From Pyropia haitanensis (lineage: Eukaryota; Rhodophyta; Bangiophyceae; Bangiales; Bangiaceae): 64,000 bases of DNA. Under the pieces are notes generated by a model that worked only from the letters and a program-made list of their open reading frames with translations, did not search any database and had not been told where the DNA came from. Below are positions 31,992-44,477 of the stretch, piece by piece; positions within the stretch are counted from its first letter, which is position 1; each line of letters starts with the position of its first letter. The stretch is from contig SDUX01000136.1 of NCBI GenBank assembly GCA_008729055.1, positions 1 through 64,000 of the forward strand, in the 5' to 3' direction. The position numbers and the translations under genes are program-made.

Positions 31992-34861
31992 TCACCGCCA
32001 ATGGACGCCGTCTTGGGCAGAGGGGCGCTCGGCCGGGAGTGCCGCCGCTGGGTGGCACCCGGCCGCCGCCGTCGAATCGTCGCCGCCGCGTCAGAGTGGG
32101 GTGCGCGTGATGGCGGCGGCAACAGCACCGGCGGGCACGTCGCGGGTGACCCCCGCGCGCCGCCATCCCATGCCCGCCCCCATCCGCTGCCGCTCTCCGC
32201 GCCCGCCGCACCAGCGCCAGGGTTGGCGTGCGGAAAGACGGGCGGGGCAGCGATCGGGGAGGATGCCGGATCGGAGTGGGCGTTGGGGGGGGGAAGGGGC
32301 GGGCGACGGTAGGTGCAGAGGTGGGGAGTGGCGTGCGCGCGGCGGGAGCAGCGGGAGGCCCCACCGCCCGCTGCCGCGATGGGCGTGGCACGTCGAAACC
32401 GCGCCGGCGCTACCGATGGCCGCGACAGCGCGGGCCGCAGCGCCCCCGCGACTCACTGGCGCCGTCGTTGGCGACAACGACCGCCGTGCGGGCGGTACCG
32501 CCCGCCACGCCCCACCCGGCGGTGGCTCCCGTAACGGCGGCAGCCGCCGCAACGGCAGCGGCGGCGGCAACGGCAGCGGCAACGGGCAGCGGAGGCGGCG
32601 CGCCATCGCCGCCCATCCGCCGCGGCGACTGGCGCCCGCCGCGGCGCGTGCGCGCGCGTGGGGGCGGCCCACACACCGCAGCCGTGGTGGAGGCAAAATG
32701 GGCGGGCGGCGCGGAGCGGCGGGGGGGGGAAGCGGGAGGGGGCGGCCAGCGGCGGGGGTGGCGGGAGGGGAGAAGGGAAGACGCGCACAAAGGCGGGAAG
32801 CGATGTGCGCGCGTGGGCGGGCCGTGCGGGCGCGGGGGGCGGGGAGGAGGGGGGTGCAGCCGTTGACGAGTCTCACCGCGCGCGGAGAAGAGCGGCGGCG
32901 GCCGACGCGGGAGGCGATTCGCGGCGAGCGATCGTGGAGCATGGGAACGGGAGGCGCGGCGCGCCGCGGGCCGGGCGGGAGAGCGGGGCAATGCGGGACG
33001 GGGCGTGATGCGGCGGTAGCGGGGCGCCGAGGGACGGAGTGGGGCGGCGCGTGGCGAGGCGGGGCGCCGCGGCGCGGCGACGCACACCAGCGCGCGCGTC
33101 CTGCGTTTGGCGCCGCTGCCGCCGGCAGGCGCGGCACGCCGGCTCGATCTGCCGGCGCTGGCGCGAGGGCGTGCCGCGTTGGCAGGGGCCTTGGGGGGGG
33201 GGGGTAGGGTGGCGCAAGCGCCGTGGCGTGCTGCTGGGTGGCGGCCGCCGGCTGACGCGGGGGGGGGGGCGCGCAGGATGGCGTCTGGTGAGTGGCGCGG
33301 CCCGTGCTCGCGGAGGGTGGCGGCGTGTGTGCGTGTGGAGGTCGTTTCAAAATGGGCCCGGAGGGGTGGGGGGCGAGGGTGGAGGGTGGGCGACTGTGGG
33401 AGGCGGTCCGCATCGGTCCGTCTGGAGCGTCCGCCTGGGGCGTGGCCGCCCCCCCCCCCCCCTTTCACCGCACCCGCATCGGCGGCGGTGCGGCGGCCGC
33501 CCTCGCCGCCAGCAGGCCGCCGACAGCCGCACGCGGCCCGCCCCTGGCGATGCGCGCCACGCTGCCGGCCCAGCGGGCGTGGCGCACGTCGTCCTCCGTG
33601 CCCCTCCCTCCCCTTCACCAAGAAAAAGAAAGAAAAACCAAAACCGCCGCGCCCACTTTGTCTCGACGCACACATCCCGGCGTGGGGCCCGCCGCCCTTT
33701 TCAATTGCGTCGTGGCGCCGTACGTCACAACCTGGAACGGCGCGTGGAGACAGCGGGCGGCAGGAGGCGAGTCGGGACGGTAGCCGACAGTGTCGCGGTC
33801 CACGCGTGAGGGCGTCCGCAATTGGGACGCGAACCGTTTGCTTTTCATTCTGCCCTCTTAAGGGGCGCTTTCGTCCACACACGAGACGGCTGGCGGCTGC
33901 CTCTCGAGGCTGGGGAATGTGATCAAAAGCGGGGAGAGGGAAGGGACGGTCGGCGGGGCACGACGGCCGCGGTGGCCGCGACGCGGGGCGTGGCGGTGGT
34001 ATCTGTTGGCACGGCCGCCGAAGCGCATCGGCCGGCGGCCACGCTGGCCGCCGCGGCGGCGGGTGACCGCGCCGCGGCGAGGCGGTCGCGCCCAGCACGG
34101 CGTCGGAGGGAGGAGGGCGGCCGCTGTGGCCGCGGTGACGGCGCCGTCGCCGCCGTCCCCGCGCCCGTCGCCACCGCCACCGGCGCCATCACCGCCACCG
34201 CGGCCGCCGTCGCCAGATGCCGACAATTAGAGGGCGGCGGCCAAGGTGCTCGCCCCCGCCCGACCCCTCCAGCACTTCTGATCCGCGGCTCAGTCCCGCA
34301 GGCAGCACAAAAAGCCACCGCCGCCATCGCCGCCGCCGCCATCGCCGCCGCCGCCACCACCGACGCCGCCACCGCCACCGCCGCGCGCGCCGCCGTGCAC
34401 ATGGCGGGCACCCACGCGTCGCGGATGCCGTCGCTTTGGCCGAAACGACGTCTTTACCACCGCAAACTGCCCGACAGCCCGCCATCAAAAACGGCACCGC
34501 CAACCCCGCCTCCCCCCAACTACCGACGCTGCCGCCACTACAGAATGGTCCCTACCCGCCGTCGCGATAACGCAAACCCGTCACCACCACCGACACCAGA
34601 GCCGACCACCCCAAACAGAACAGCAGACGGTGCCCCCCGCAACCGCCGACCCGACTCCTTTCCATGCGCACAAGCCGCCGCTCTCGCCCTCCCGCACCCT
34701 CCCCCTCAACAAACAAAGAGCTGCTGCGAGGCAGGTGGGTAGCCAGGGAGGTGGGCAGGCGGGGAGGTTGGCAGGCGAGGATGTAGGCGGGGTCTGGGCA
34801 GTCAGACTGGGCGGAGGGCGGGCGGGCAGAAAAACGTGGGTCACAGGACTGGTGTGCCCAG
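31992..34861. other. GC-rich spacer, unit 2
   Basis: Equivalent of 11951-14820; length differences are confined to G runs near 32720, 32850, 33190 and 33260. From 33822 on it matches unit 1 without indels. Confidence 0.55.
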
Positions 34862-35281
34862 ATGGACATCAGATTTTGGTGGTAGGATCACGTGGCAAAG
34901 GTGTAACGTATTTTCATTGGAAGCCGCGCTGCTGACAGTCTCTGTTGTATTCAAAGCGCCGCGCTGAAGCAGCGCGTGTGCGATGTCATTGGACGAGACA
35001 CAAAAGTTTGTGGAAAATGCCACTTGTTGTGACTTTGTTGGATCGAATGGTACCAGTTTGGCTAATCGTGATTTCAGTCAATTCTGATTCCCAACTGGGC
35101 GCGGTTCACTCCACGGCGAGCTGCGGTGCTTTGTCTCGTGACTGGCTCTCATCCGACACCCTTGGCCGCGCACATCAGTCGCGTATCTCTAGGACTGCGC
35201 TCTCTGGTCACGCGCGCGGGCCGGCATGGACCAGGAGCGGCTCGGGTTAAACGGCACTCCCCGCCGCTGTCAATGGCCGTC
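34862..35281. other. AT-richer island, unit 2
   Basis: Equivalent of 14821-15240 with no indels; CACGTG at 34889-34894. Confidence 0.45.
34945..35250 (+). CDS. Doubtful 101-codon ORF in the AT-richer island (unit 2)
   Basis: Identical translation to 14904-15209. Confidence 0.12.
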   Translation: MYSKRRAEAARVRCHWTRHKSLWKMPLVVTLLDRMVPVWLIVISVNSDSQLGAVHSTASCGALSRDWLSSDTLGRAHQSRISRTALSGHARGPAWTRSGSG

Positions 35282-36839
35282 CCGGTGCCCCTTTAGCCGC
35301 CTGCATGGGCCGTCTGCGTGCCGCTTGCGCCGCGCGCACCGGGTCTGACACAAACCGCCACCGAGGGGCGGGGGCAGGCAGATCTACTGCCGCGTTTGAA
35401 TCGCCGAGCGGGAGAGAGGTACACTCAGCCGCAGACGGAGTGCATCTGCCGCCGCTCGTCGCGCGCGCGCCCCCCCCCCGCCCCCCCAGCGCCCCAGGCG
35501 GGGGGGGCGGGGAGGGGGGCGGCGGCAGGAGCGGAGCTGCCGCTGCCGTGCACCTGCTGCCCACCCACGCAGACGGCCACCCCAGCCGCAGCGCGCCGCC
35601 CGTGGCGGCCGTCGGCCGCCAACGGTGTAGGAGCGGGTGCCGCGGTTACGCGGTCGGCGGCGGCGGCGAGCGCGGCAGCGCAACCGCGTCCCGACGCGGC
35701 CCGCCACGCCGTCCCGACCCGCACCGCTGCCGCTGCGCCGCCGCCGGCATCACCTGCGCGGCCACAGAACCAACCGGGCGGATCGCCACGGCGCACCACG
35801 ACGCGGCCCCGCCCGCCGTCTCCGCCCCCGCCCTGACTGCCCGCCCGCGCGCGACGCCGGGACCACCCATGCCGCCCGCCCGCCCGACCCCGCGCTCGCG
35901 CCCACCAGCGCGCCTGTTTGCCCGCCCGCCGACCCGCCCGCCGACCCGCCCGCCGGTCCGTCCGTTTTCCCGCCCGCCCCCCTCCCGCCCTCCCGCCTGC
36001 CGGTCTGTCTGTTTTCCCGCCCGCCCCCCTCCCGCCCGTCTGCCCGTCTGCCCGCCCTCCCGACGGTGTCCACCACGCACGGTCGGCCACGCCCCACCTC
36101 GCCCACCCGCGAGTCGAGGCACGTGGCGTTTGACCGCCCGTTTCTCCTCTTCTCTGTTTTCGTTATGCACCGTTTCCTTTTGTCGTCCGCCCTCCTGCCG
36201 ATACCGCCGCCGTTTTTGGTATGTGGTAACGGACAACGAAAGGCGGGGTGGCGGGGATGGCGCGAGGATGAGAGCGAGGGGCGGGGGTACGGTGCGTCTG
36301 GCGGGACACGGGTGTGACGGGACGCGCGCGCGGGCGGGCGGGCCGATGGTGCCCCCGACGCACCGCCCGCGCGCGCGCGATCCGCCGCGGCAGGGCGGGC
36401 GCGGGCGGCGCGTCGACGCCGCGCTGCCGCCGTTGGCGGGGCGGCCCGTCGCTGTGCGCGCCGCAACCCCCGTGCGGTCGCGATCCTCCCGCGTCGCCCA
36501 CCGCGCCCGTGCCGGCGCCCGCCCTCGGCGGGTGCGGCCGCGCGCCCAGCCGCCGGCACCGGCCACCACGCCGCGCGTCTCGCGTGTCGGCGGCCGCCGA
36601 CGTCGCCCGCAGACCCGCACGTGGCGGCGCTTCCCGCTGGCAGGCGTCACGTGCACTCGCGCGCGCACGGCGTCGCGTCGCCCGTCGGTGCGTGCGTGGC
36701 GTGCCCGTGACCGCCGCATCGACGTGGCGCTGTGCGGTGCGTCGTGGGGGATGCCGCCGCGGGCGCGCGTCGGGAGTGCGGCGGAGCTGATGATTGAGAC
36801 GGGCGGGTAAGTCCTGTGGTTGGGGGCCGTGCCTCCCTG
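35282..36839. other. GC-rich spacer before the 219-bp array, unit 2
   Basis: Equivalent of 15241-16802 but four bases shorter. It has single C losses in both copies of the CCCCCCTCCCGCC piece near 35980 and 36028, and a G loss near 36715. These homopolymer losses begin well before the NN gap. Confidence 0.55.
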
Positions 36840-37476
36840 CTGCTGGGCGTCGTCCCCCCCGCCGGCGGTGTCCCCCCCCGGCCGGCGGGTTTGACTGTGT
36901 GCTTGTCTGTGGTGTTGGGGGCGGCGTCGCAACGCCAACGGGCGCCGCCCCCCCCGCCGGCGGTGCCCCCCGCCCGTCGGCGGGTCTGTTTGACTGTTCC
37001 TGTCCTGTCGCGTCGCTTTGTGTTTTCTTTTGCAGGTGGGGCGGTGTCGCAACGCCAACGGGCGCCGCCCCCCCCGCCGGCGGTGTCCCCCCGCCGCCGG
37101 CGGGTTTGACTGTGTGCTTTGTCTTTGGTGTTGGGGGCGGCGTCGCAACGCCAACGGGCGCCGCCCCCCCGCCGGCGGTGCCCCCCCCCGTCGGCGGGTC
37201 TGTTTGACTGTTCCTGTCCTGTCGCGTCGCTCTGTGTTTTTCTTTGCAGGTGGGGGCGGTGTCGCACGCCAACGGGCGCCGCCCCCCCGCCGGCGGTGTC
37301 CCCCCGCCCGCCGGCGGGTTTGACTGTGTGCTTTGTCTTTGGTGTTGGGGGCGGCGTCGCAACGCCAACGGGCGCCGCCCCCCGCCGGCGGTGCCCCCCC
37401 GCCCGTCGGCGGGTCTGTTTGACTGTTCCTGTCCTGTCGCGTCGCTCTGTGTTTTCTTTTGCAGGTGGGGCGGTGT
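36840..37476 (+). repeat. 219-bp array, truncated at the assembly gap, unit 2
   Basis: Three GCAG ends at 37035, 37249 and 37464, so spacing drops to 214-215 bp because many C or G bases are missing from runs. The array stops at NN in the middle of a repeat. Confidence 0.88.
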
Positions 37477-37478
37477 NN
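37477..37478. other. Assembly gap (NN)
   Basis: Two N bases join the 219-bp array directly to a (GGC)n run of the 720-bp array. Against units 1 and 3, about 1.1 kb is absent (the last array repeat, the linker and the triplet field), so the two-base size is nominal. Confidence 0.98.

Positions 37479-37511
<33 letters not shown>
37479..37511. repeat. Residual GGC tract after the gap, unit 2
   Basis: Only the last ~33 bases of the triplet field are present. Confidence 0.7.
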
Positions 37512-37513
<2 letters not shown>

Positions 37514-38205
37514 TGACAGTGCGGGGCGGGTGGGGCAGCCGGGGGGTGCCCGCCCGCCCCCCCATTGCTGGCGTGGTGAGTTTTGTTGGGGGGGGGGGGT
37601 GTGGCGGGAGGGTGATTGTCGGGTGGTGTGCTGGCGGGGGGGGTGGTGGCGCGTGGCGGTGGTGGGCTGGCGGTGGCGGGGTGTGGTGACGGTGGGGTGG
37701 TGGCGGTGTGGTGGGGGCGGCAACAGACGTGGCGGGGCACTTCGGGGGGATGCCCCCGTCGCGTTCTGGGGGGAGGGGGGGGGGGGGGGTGGGGGGGAGG
37801 GCCCACCCCAACCCTCTGCCGCGTCTGCCGCCACCGCCACCTGCTGTCGTCACTCACTCTGCCGCTGCTTTACCTACGACCGCCACTACTGCCATTGCTG
37901 TTTCTGCCGTTGGTGTTTTTGTGTTGTTGTTTTTTTTTTTTTCGGGGGGGAGGGCGACAGAGTGCAGGGGGGTGTGAGGGCGAGGGTGAGGGCGGCGTGA
38001 GTGGAGGGTGCGAGAGCGAGGGGGAGCTGACGGGGGAGGCGATGCGGCGGCGGCGGCGGCGACGGCAGCGGCGGCGACGACGGCGGCGGCGGCGGCGGCG
38101 GCGGCATCGGCGGCGGCGGCGGCGGCAAGGGCGGCGGCGGCGACAAGGGCGGCGGCGGCGACGGCGGCGGCGGCATCGGCGGCGGCGGCGCGGCGGCGGC
38201 GGCGT

Positions 38206-38241
<36 letters not shown>

Positions 38242-38925
38242 TGACAAGTGCGGGGCGGGTGGGGCAGCCGGGGGGGTGCTCCGCCCGCCCCCATTGCTGG
38301 CGTGGTGAGTTTGTTGGGGGGGGGGGGGTGTGGCGGGAGGGTGATTGTCGGGTGGTGTGCTGGCGGGGGGGGTGGTGGCGGCGTGGCGGTGGTGGGCTGG
38401 CGGTGGCGGGGTGTGGTGACGGTGGGGTGGTGGCGGTGTGGTGGGGGCGGCAACAGACGTGGCGGGGCACTTCGGGGGGATGCCCCGTCGCGTTCTGGGA
38501 GGGGGGGGGTGGGGGGAGGGCCCACCCCAACCCTCTGCCGCGTCTGCCGCCACCGCCACCTGCTGTCGTCACTCACTCTGCCGCTGCTTTACCTACGACC
38601 GCCACTACTGCCATTGCTGTTTCTGCCGTTGGTGTTTTTGTGTTGTTGTTTTTTTTTTTTTTCGGGGGGGAGGGCGACAGAGTGCAGGGGGGTGTGAGGG
38701 CGAGGGTGAGGGCGGCGTGAGTGGAGGGTGCGAGAGCGAGGGGGAGCTGACGGGGGAGGCGATGCGGCGGCGGCGGCGGCGACGGCAGCGGCGGCGACGA
38801 CGGCGGCGGCGGCGGCGGCGGCGGCATCGGCGGCGGCGGCGGCGGCAAGGGCGGCGGCGGCGACAAGGGCGGCGGCGGCGACGGCGGCGGCGGCATCGGC
38901 GGCGGCGGCGCGGCGGCGGCGGCGT

Positions 38926-38961
<36 letters not shown>

Positions 38962-39644
38962 TGACAAGTGCGGGGCGGGTGGGGCAGCCGGGGGGGTGCT
39001 CCGCCCGCCCCCATTGCTGGCGTGGTGAGTTTGTTGGGGGGGGGGGGGTGTGGCGGGAGGGTGATTGTCGGGTGGTGTGCTGGCGGGGGGGTGGTGGCGG
39101 CGTGGCGGTGGTGGGCTGGCGGTGGCGGGGTGTGGTGACGGTGGGGTGGTGGCGGTGTGGTGGGGGCGGCAACAGACGTGGCGGGGCACTTCGGGGGGAT
39201 GCCCCGTCGCGTTCTGGGAGGGGGGGGGGTGGGGGGAGGGCCCACCCCAACCCTCTGCCGCGTCTGCCGCCACCGCCACCTGCTGTCGTCACTCACTCTG
39301 CCGCTGCTTTACCTACGACCGCCACTACTGCCATTGCTGTTTCTGCCGTTGGTGTTTTTGTGTTGTTGTTTTTTTTTTTTTTCGGGGGGGAGGGCGACAG
39401 AGTGCAGGGGGGTGTGAGGGCGAGGGTGAGGGCGGCGTGAGTGGAGGGTGCGAGAGCGAGGGGGAGCTGACGGGGGAGGCGATGCGGCGGCGGCGGCGGC
39501 GACGGCAGCGGCGGCGACGACGGCGGCGGCGGCGGCGGCGGCGGCATCGGCGGCGGCGGCGGCGGCAAGGGCGGCGGCGGCGACAAGGGCGGCGGCGGCG
39601 ACGGCGGCGGCGGCATCGGCGGCGGCGGCGCGCGGCGGCGGCGT

Positions 39645-39680
<36 letters not shown>

Positions 39681-40362
39681 TGACAAGTGCGGGGCGGGTG
39701 GGGCAGCCGGGGGGGTGCTCCGCCCGCCCCCATTGCTGGCGTGGTGAGTTTGTTGGGGGGGGGGGGTGTGGCGGGAGGGTGATTGTCGGGTGGTGTGCTG
39801 GCGGGGGGGGTGGTGGCGGCGTGGCGGTGGTGGGCTGGCGGTGGCGGGGTGTGGTGACGGTGGGGTGGTGGCGGTGTGGTGGGGGCGGCAACAGACGTGG
39901 CGGGGCACTTCGGGGGGATGCCCCGTCGCGTTCTGGGAGGGGGGGGGTGGGGGGAGGGCCCACCCCAACCCTCTGCCGCGTCTGCCGCCACCGCCACCTG
40001 CTGTCGTCACTCACTCTGCCGCTGCTTTACCTACGACCGCCACTACTGCCATTGCTGTTTCTGCCGTTGGTGTTTTTGTGTTGTTGTTTTTTTTTTTTTT
40101 CGGGGGGAGGGCGACAGAGTGCAGGGGGGTGTGAGGGCGAGGGTGAGGGCGGCGTGAGTGGAGGGTGCGAGAGCGAGGGGGAGCTGACGGGGGAGGCGAT
40201 GCGGCGGCGGCGGCGGCGACGGCAGCGGCGGCGACGACGGCGGCGGCGGCGGCGGCGGCGGCATCGGCGGCGGCGGCGGCGGCAAGGGCGGCGGCGGCGA
40301 CAAGGGCGGCGGCGGCGACGGCGGCGGCGGCATCGGCGGCGGCGGCGCGGCGGCGGCGGCGT

Positions 40363-40398
<36 letters not shown>

Positions 40399-41028
40399 TG
40401 ACAAGTGCGGGGCGGGTGGGGCAGCCGGGGGGGTGCTCCGCCCGCCCCCATTGCTGGCGTGGTGAGTTTGTTGGGGGGGGGGGTGTGGCGGGAGGGTGAT
40501 TGTCGGGTGGTGTGCTGGCGGGGGGGGTGGTGGCGGCGTGGCGGTGGTGGGCTGGCGGTGGCGGGGTGTGGTGACGGTGGGGTGGTGGCGGTGTGGTGGG
40601 GGCGGCAACAGACGTGGCGGGGCACTTCGGGGGGATGCCCCGTCGCGTTCTGGGAGGGGGGGGGTGGGGGGAGGGCCCACCCCAACCCTCTGCCGCGTCT
40701 GCCGCCACCGCCACCTGCTGTCGTCACTCACTCTGCCGCTGCTTTACCTACGACCGCCACTACTGCCATTGCTGTTTCTGCCGTTGGTGTTTTTGTGTTG
40801 TTGTTTTTTTTTTTTTTCGGGGGGGAGGGCGACAGAGTGCAGGGGGGTGTGAGGGCGAGGGTGAGGGCGGCGTGAGTGGAGGGTGCGAGAGCGAGGGGGA
40901 GCTGACGGGGGAGGCGATGCGGCGGCGGCGGCGGCGACGGCAGCGGCGGCGACGACGGCGGCGGCGGCGGCGGCGGCGGCATCGGCGGCGGCGGCGGCGG
41001 CAAAGGCGATGGCGGCGACTGCGGTGGC
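37512..41028 (+). repeat. 720-bp tandem array (five monomers), unit 2
   Basis: Monomer starts at 37512, 38240, 38960, 39679 and 40397. The first monomer (728 bp, next to the gap) has many private indels: GACAGTGCGG, GTGCCCGCCCGCCCCCC and a longer G run near 37780. The other four look normal. Confidence 0.94.
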
Positions 41029-41648
41029 GCTGACAAGTGCGGGGCGGGTGGGGCTGCCGTTGGGGTGCTTGGTTGGCGTTGAAGATGGCGGGGTGGAGGT
41101 TTGGAGGTCGTGGTGGTAGGGTGGTGGCTTGCGTGGTTGGTTTTTGGCGGGCGGTGGTGGTTTTGGGGTTGTGCGGGCGGCGTGGTGGTGGCGGCGACGT
41201 GGTGGTGGCGACGGACGTGGCGGGCATATTGGGACGGTTCCCCGTCGCGTCATGGGTGGTGGGGGTTGGGGTTCGGGGGGGGCACGCCGACACGCCGCCG
41301 CCTCTGCCGCCACCGCCGGCAGCTGACTCAGCCATCGCTTCTCCCGCAGCCGGCGCTCGTGCCATTGCTTCTGTTTGGTTGCTGTTTTTTTGTTTTTTTT
41401 TGCTGTGGTTTTTCTTTTTTCGTGGTGGGCGCGAGGGGTGTGGCGAACTGAGGGGGGGGGAGAGGGGCGGCGGTGGAGGGCGAGGGGAGAGCGGGGGCTG
41501 AGGGGAGGGGCGCAGTGGTGGCGGTGGCGACGGCGGCGGCGACGACCAGGGCGGCGGTGTCGGCGGCGGCGGCGTTGGCGGCGGCGGCGGCACGGCCGGC
41601 GGCGATGGCGGCAGCGGCTCAGGCGGAGGCGATTGCGGCGGCGGCGCC
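41029..41648 (+). repeat. Diverged terminal monomer of the 720-bp family, unit 3
   Basis: Equivalent of 15-628, with the interrupted T run (T7-G-T9). It has a private base in GTTGTGCGGGCGG near 41172. Confidence 0.8.
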
Positions 41649-42070
41649 AATGGCCGTCGCTTTCCACCCGCGCTACCATTGTGGCAGCGCCGTCTGCCGC
41701 TTCCGCCGCCCTCTACCGCCACTGCCGCCGCCGGTCTCGGGGGGCTGACACCGCCGCCGCGCACCACGGTCTTCCCCCGGACGCCACGGTGGCCGGCGGC
41801 CGCCGCCGCCGCGGCCAGCCGCCTTCCCGGGCGCTGGTTGGGGCGGCCGGGCGCAGCTGCCGCGCGCTGCCGCCCCCCCACCGGACGCCGCCGCCGCGCA
41901 CTGCGGCCCCCCCCATGGACACCGCCGCGGCCGGCTGCCGTCGGCGCCGCGGTCAGCCTCCGCCCCTGACGCTGGCTGCAGCCAACGCAGACAACGAAGG
42001 GTGGTGGGAGGCGAGGGGGATGAACGGCAAGACGGCTGAAGCGACCAGCTACCCAGGTGGCACACGCAGA
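41649..42070. other. GC-rich flank left of the foldback element, unit 3
   Basis: Equivalent of 21983-22404; matches unit 2 by eye. No gene supported. Confidence 0.6.
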
Positions 42071-44002
42071 GGTACTTGAGAATAAAAATGCGAACAGCGA
42101 TTTTTCAACAGAGAACAACACATACACCTCCGACATTACTCAGATCTCGAGGCAATCACGTCAATTCAAAAGCACCATACGCTTGATGTGATAGGCTGTC
42201 ACGCGATCTCAGCCGTCCACATTCAGGAGTGCATCCCGAAGTCATCATTGCTGGATAGACGAGAACAATACTTGACTCGGCAAGTAACCTGGTCATCGAC
42301 TCGCAACTGCTGGGACGCACGCGGCTAAAGCGCCGGCGTCCGACGCCCCCCTTTCCACCCAGCCCTGTCGCGCCGGTCTCTCCAGTTCCCGGCCACCCAG
42401 CAGGCCGGGTGGATACACAGGCCGTTGTTTTTTACTCTATTCAGTTTTGAGTGCGGGTCTGTAGACGTCTGCCAGAGCAGAGCCCCCAACGACCGCACGG
42501 ACGGACACAATGCACTCACCATCCACCGTCGGTTCTGCCAGTCGGGGGCGCTGGTGACGGCGAAACAGTGTCTGCTGAGGCGTTTTGTGGTCTACAATGG
42601 TCGACGCTCCAACAACCGTCGGGTACGTTTACGGATAGCGTTCGAAGGCGTCGCCCGTCCATCATGAGTGTCACGATCGTCTTTTGTTGCACGGACATTT
42701 GGGGCATGGCTATCATAACACCTGGTGGCATCCAATTGCTATAAGTGGGTGGACGACCCCCCTTGAGTCCGGACGTTGTTGAATCCCTGCAGAGGGAGGG
42801 GTGTTGGACACTGTCGCGCAGCTGGATGTGCCGGTGAGAGTCAAACGAGCAGTGGAGCAGGTCTGCTGCACAATTGGGACTTGAAGAGTGTAGTTTTTAG
42901 TGCATGAGAGCCCTCTGGAGCGTTCGACGGTCTGTCGAGACTACCTACGCAGACTGGCCTCGTTGGGGGCCTGTAGGACCCACGTCCCATTGTTTGGGAC
43001 ACTTTTACAGCATATACGCGTGCTCAGCGTCGTCGGTTTAGTCGATCCAGCTCGCTTCAGAAGAGTCCGTAGAGTGGTCGTTGACTCGTACTGCACGCGG
43101 GGATTGCGCCCGATGCACCACCTCTTAGTGCACTGCGTCACACGCCGCTATAACGCATATCAGCAAGTCAAGCGAACTTTTTCCAAAGTGTTCTCAAAAT
43201 ACCAAGACGATGGCGATGAGCACGTGCATGTGCTCACAAAGTGTTGCAAACAATGGCAAGCGGGTCATACGAGCCCCCGAAGTGTGCACTCTGGACCGGT
43301 AGCCTCGACAGACCGTCCAACGCCCCACAGTGCTCTCATGCAAAAGGTACACCTGTCAGATCTGTATAGTGCAGCAAGTTCTCTTCACAGCTTTTGTCAC
43401 TCCCACCGGCGCTCTGGGCGTGTCCAGCTGCGCCGCAGCGCCTAGCACCCCATCGGAAGTCAGTCAGTCACCCATGTGTGGACTCCCGTGTGGTTTTTTT
43501 TACAATTGTACGCCACCATAGCCACCAGGTACATTTTCCGTGAGCGTTTGCTGAAAAACGTAGACTCATAATGCTCACGTTGGGGGCTCTGCTCCGGCAG
43601 ACGTCTACAGACCCGCACTCAAAACTGAATAGAGTAAAAAACAACGGCCTGTGTATCCACCCGGCCTGCTGGGTGGCCGGGAACTGGAGAGACCGGCGCG
43701 ACAGGGCTGGGTGGAAAGGGGGGCGTCGGACGCCGGCGCTTTAGCCGCGTGCGTCCCAGCAGTTGCGAATCGCTGACCAGGTTACTTGCCGAGTCAAGTA
43801 TTGTACTCGTCAATCCAGCACGGCGTGCACTCCCCAGGATGGTCGGCTCAGATCGTGAGAAAGCCTATCACGTGAGGAAGAGATATCAAACACGTGGCAC
43901 ATGTGACTTACGAGATGTGCCACAAGTTGTTAGTCAAGTACGATGTGTATAGATTTCTATGAATTCAGTTTCGTGCAATGTCTGTATTTCCTATCAAGTA
44001 CC
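42071..44002. mobile_element. Foldback element, unit 3
   Basis: 1,932 bp, core 42492-43577 oriented as in unit 2. The left arm has CGACTCGCAACTGC and CGCACGCGGCTAAAG near 42298-42330. The GGCTAAAG variant is the one normally found in the right arm, whereas units 1, 2 and 4 have CGCCTAAAG in the left arm. This suggests arm-to-arm gene conversion. Confidence 0.75.
42900..43445 (+). CDS. Unassigned 181-codon ORF in the foldback core (unit 3)
   Basis: Identical translation to the unit 2 ORF. The identity reflects recent homogenisation of the units and is not evidence of selection. Confidence 0.15.
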   Translation: MHESPLERSTVCRDYLRRLASLGACRTHVPLFGTLLQHIRVLSVVGLVDPARFRRVRRVVVDSYCTRGLRPMHHLLVHCVTRRYNAYQQVKRTFSKVFSKYQDDGDEHVHVLTKCCKQWQAGHTSPRSVHSGPVASTDRPTPHSALMQKVHLSDLYSAASSLHSFCHSHRRSGRVQLRRSA

Positions 44003-44446
44003 CCCTGTGAGTAGACTTTTGGTTCCAAGTAGTATTGCCGGTTGTTCTCCTTTCGCCTTGCAGTCGTCTTCTGGCTGTGTCCTGCGACTTGTCGTCACCG
44101 GGTGGCTGACAAGATAGCAGCTCGCGGCGCGGCGCTGACAGCCTGCCGCAACTCGGAGCGAAGAAGAGGAGCGGCAGCCCGCGGTAGCGGGCGGGGATGG
44201 CTGCCGTGCGCCCGCGGTGGCCAGTCGCCCCGACCGGGGGCGGCGGCGGCAGCGAGGGAGCGGCGACGTGCGTCGGCGGTAGCTTGCCGCGGTGGAAGCA
44301 GAAGGGGGGAGGGCGGCAGCCCGCGGCTGCGGCGAGGGCGCGGGCGGGGCGGCAGCCGGCGGGCGGCCTGCCCCGCCGCCGGCCCGCGGCGGCAGCCCGC
44401 TAGCGGCGGCAGCCCTTGGGCGGCTGTCGGCCGCGGTGGCGGCGGC

Positions 44447-44477
<31 letters not shown>

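Larger units (their letters stand above)
21350..41014 (+). repeat. Macrosatellite unit 2 (19,665 bp, contains an assembly gap)
   Basis: Second copy. It is shorter than its neighbours for two reasons: minisatellite 1 is only 1,781 bp, and the end of the 219-bp array plus the GGC field is missing across NN at 37477-37478. It holds five 720-bp monomers instead of four and the most 332-bp higher-order repeats. Single-base indels cluster at 28060-28440 and 36700-37560 and are rare elsewhere, which points to poor consensus there. Confidence 0.97.
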
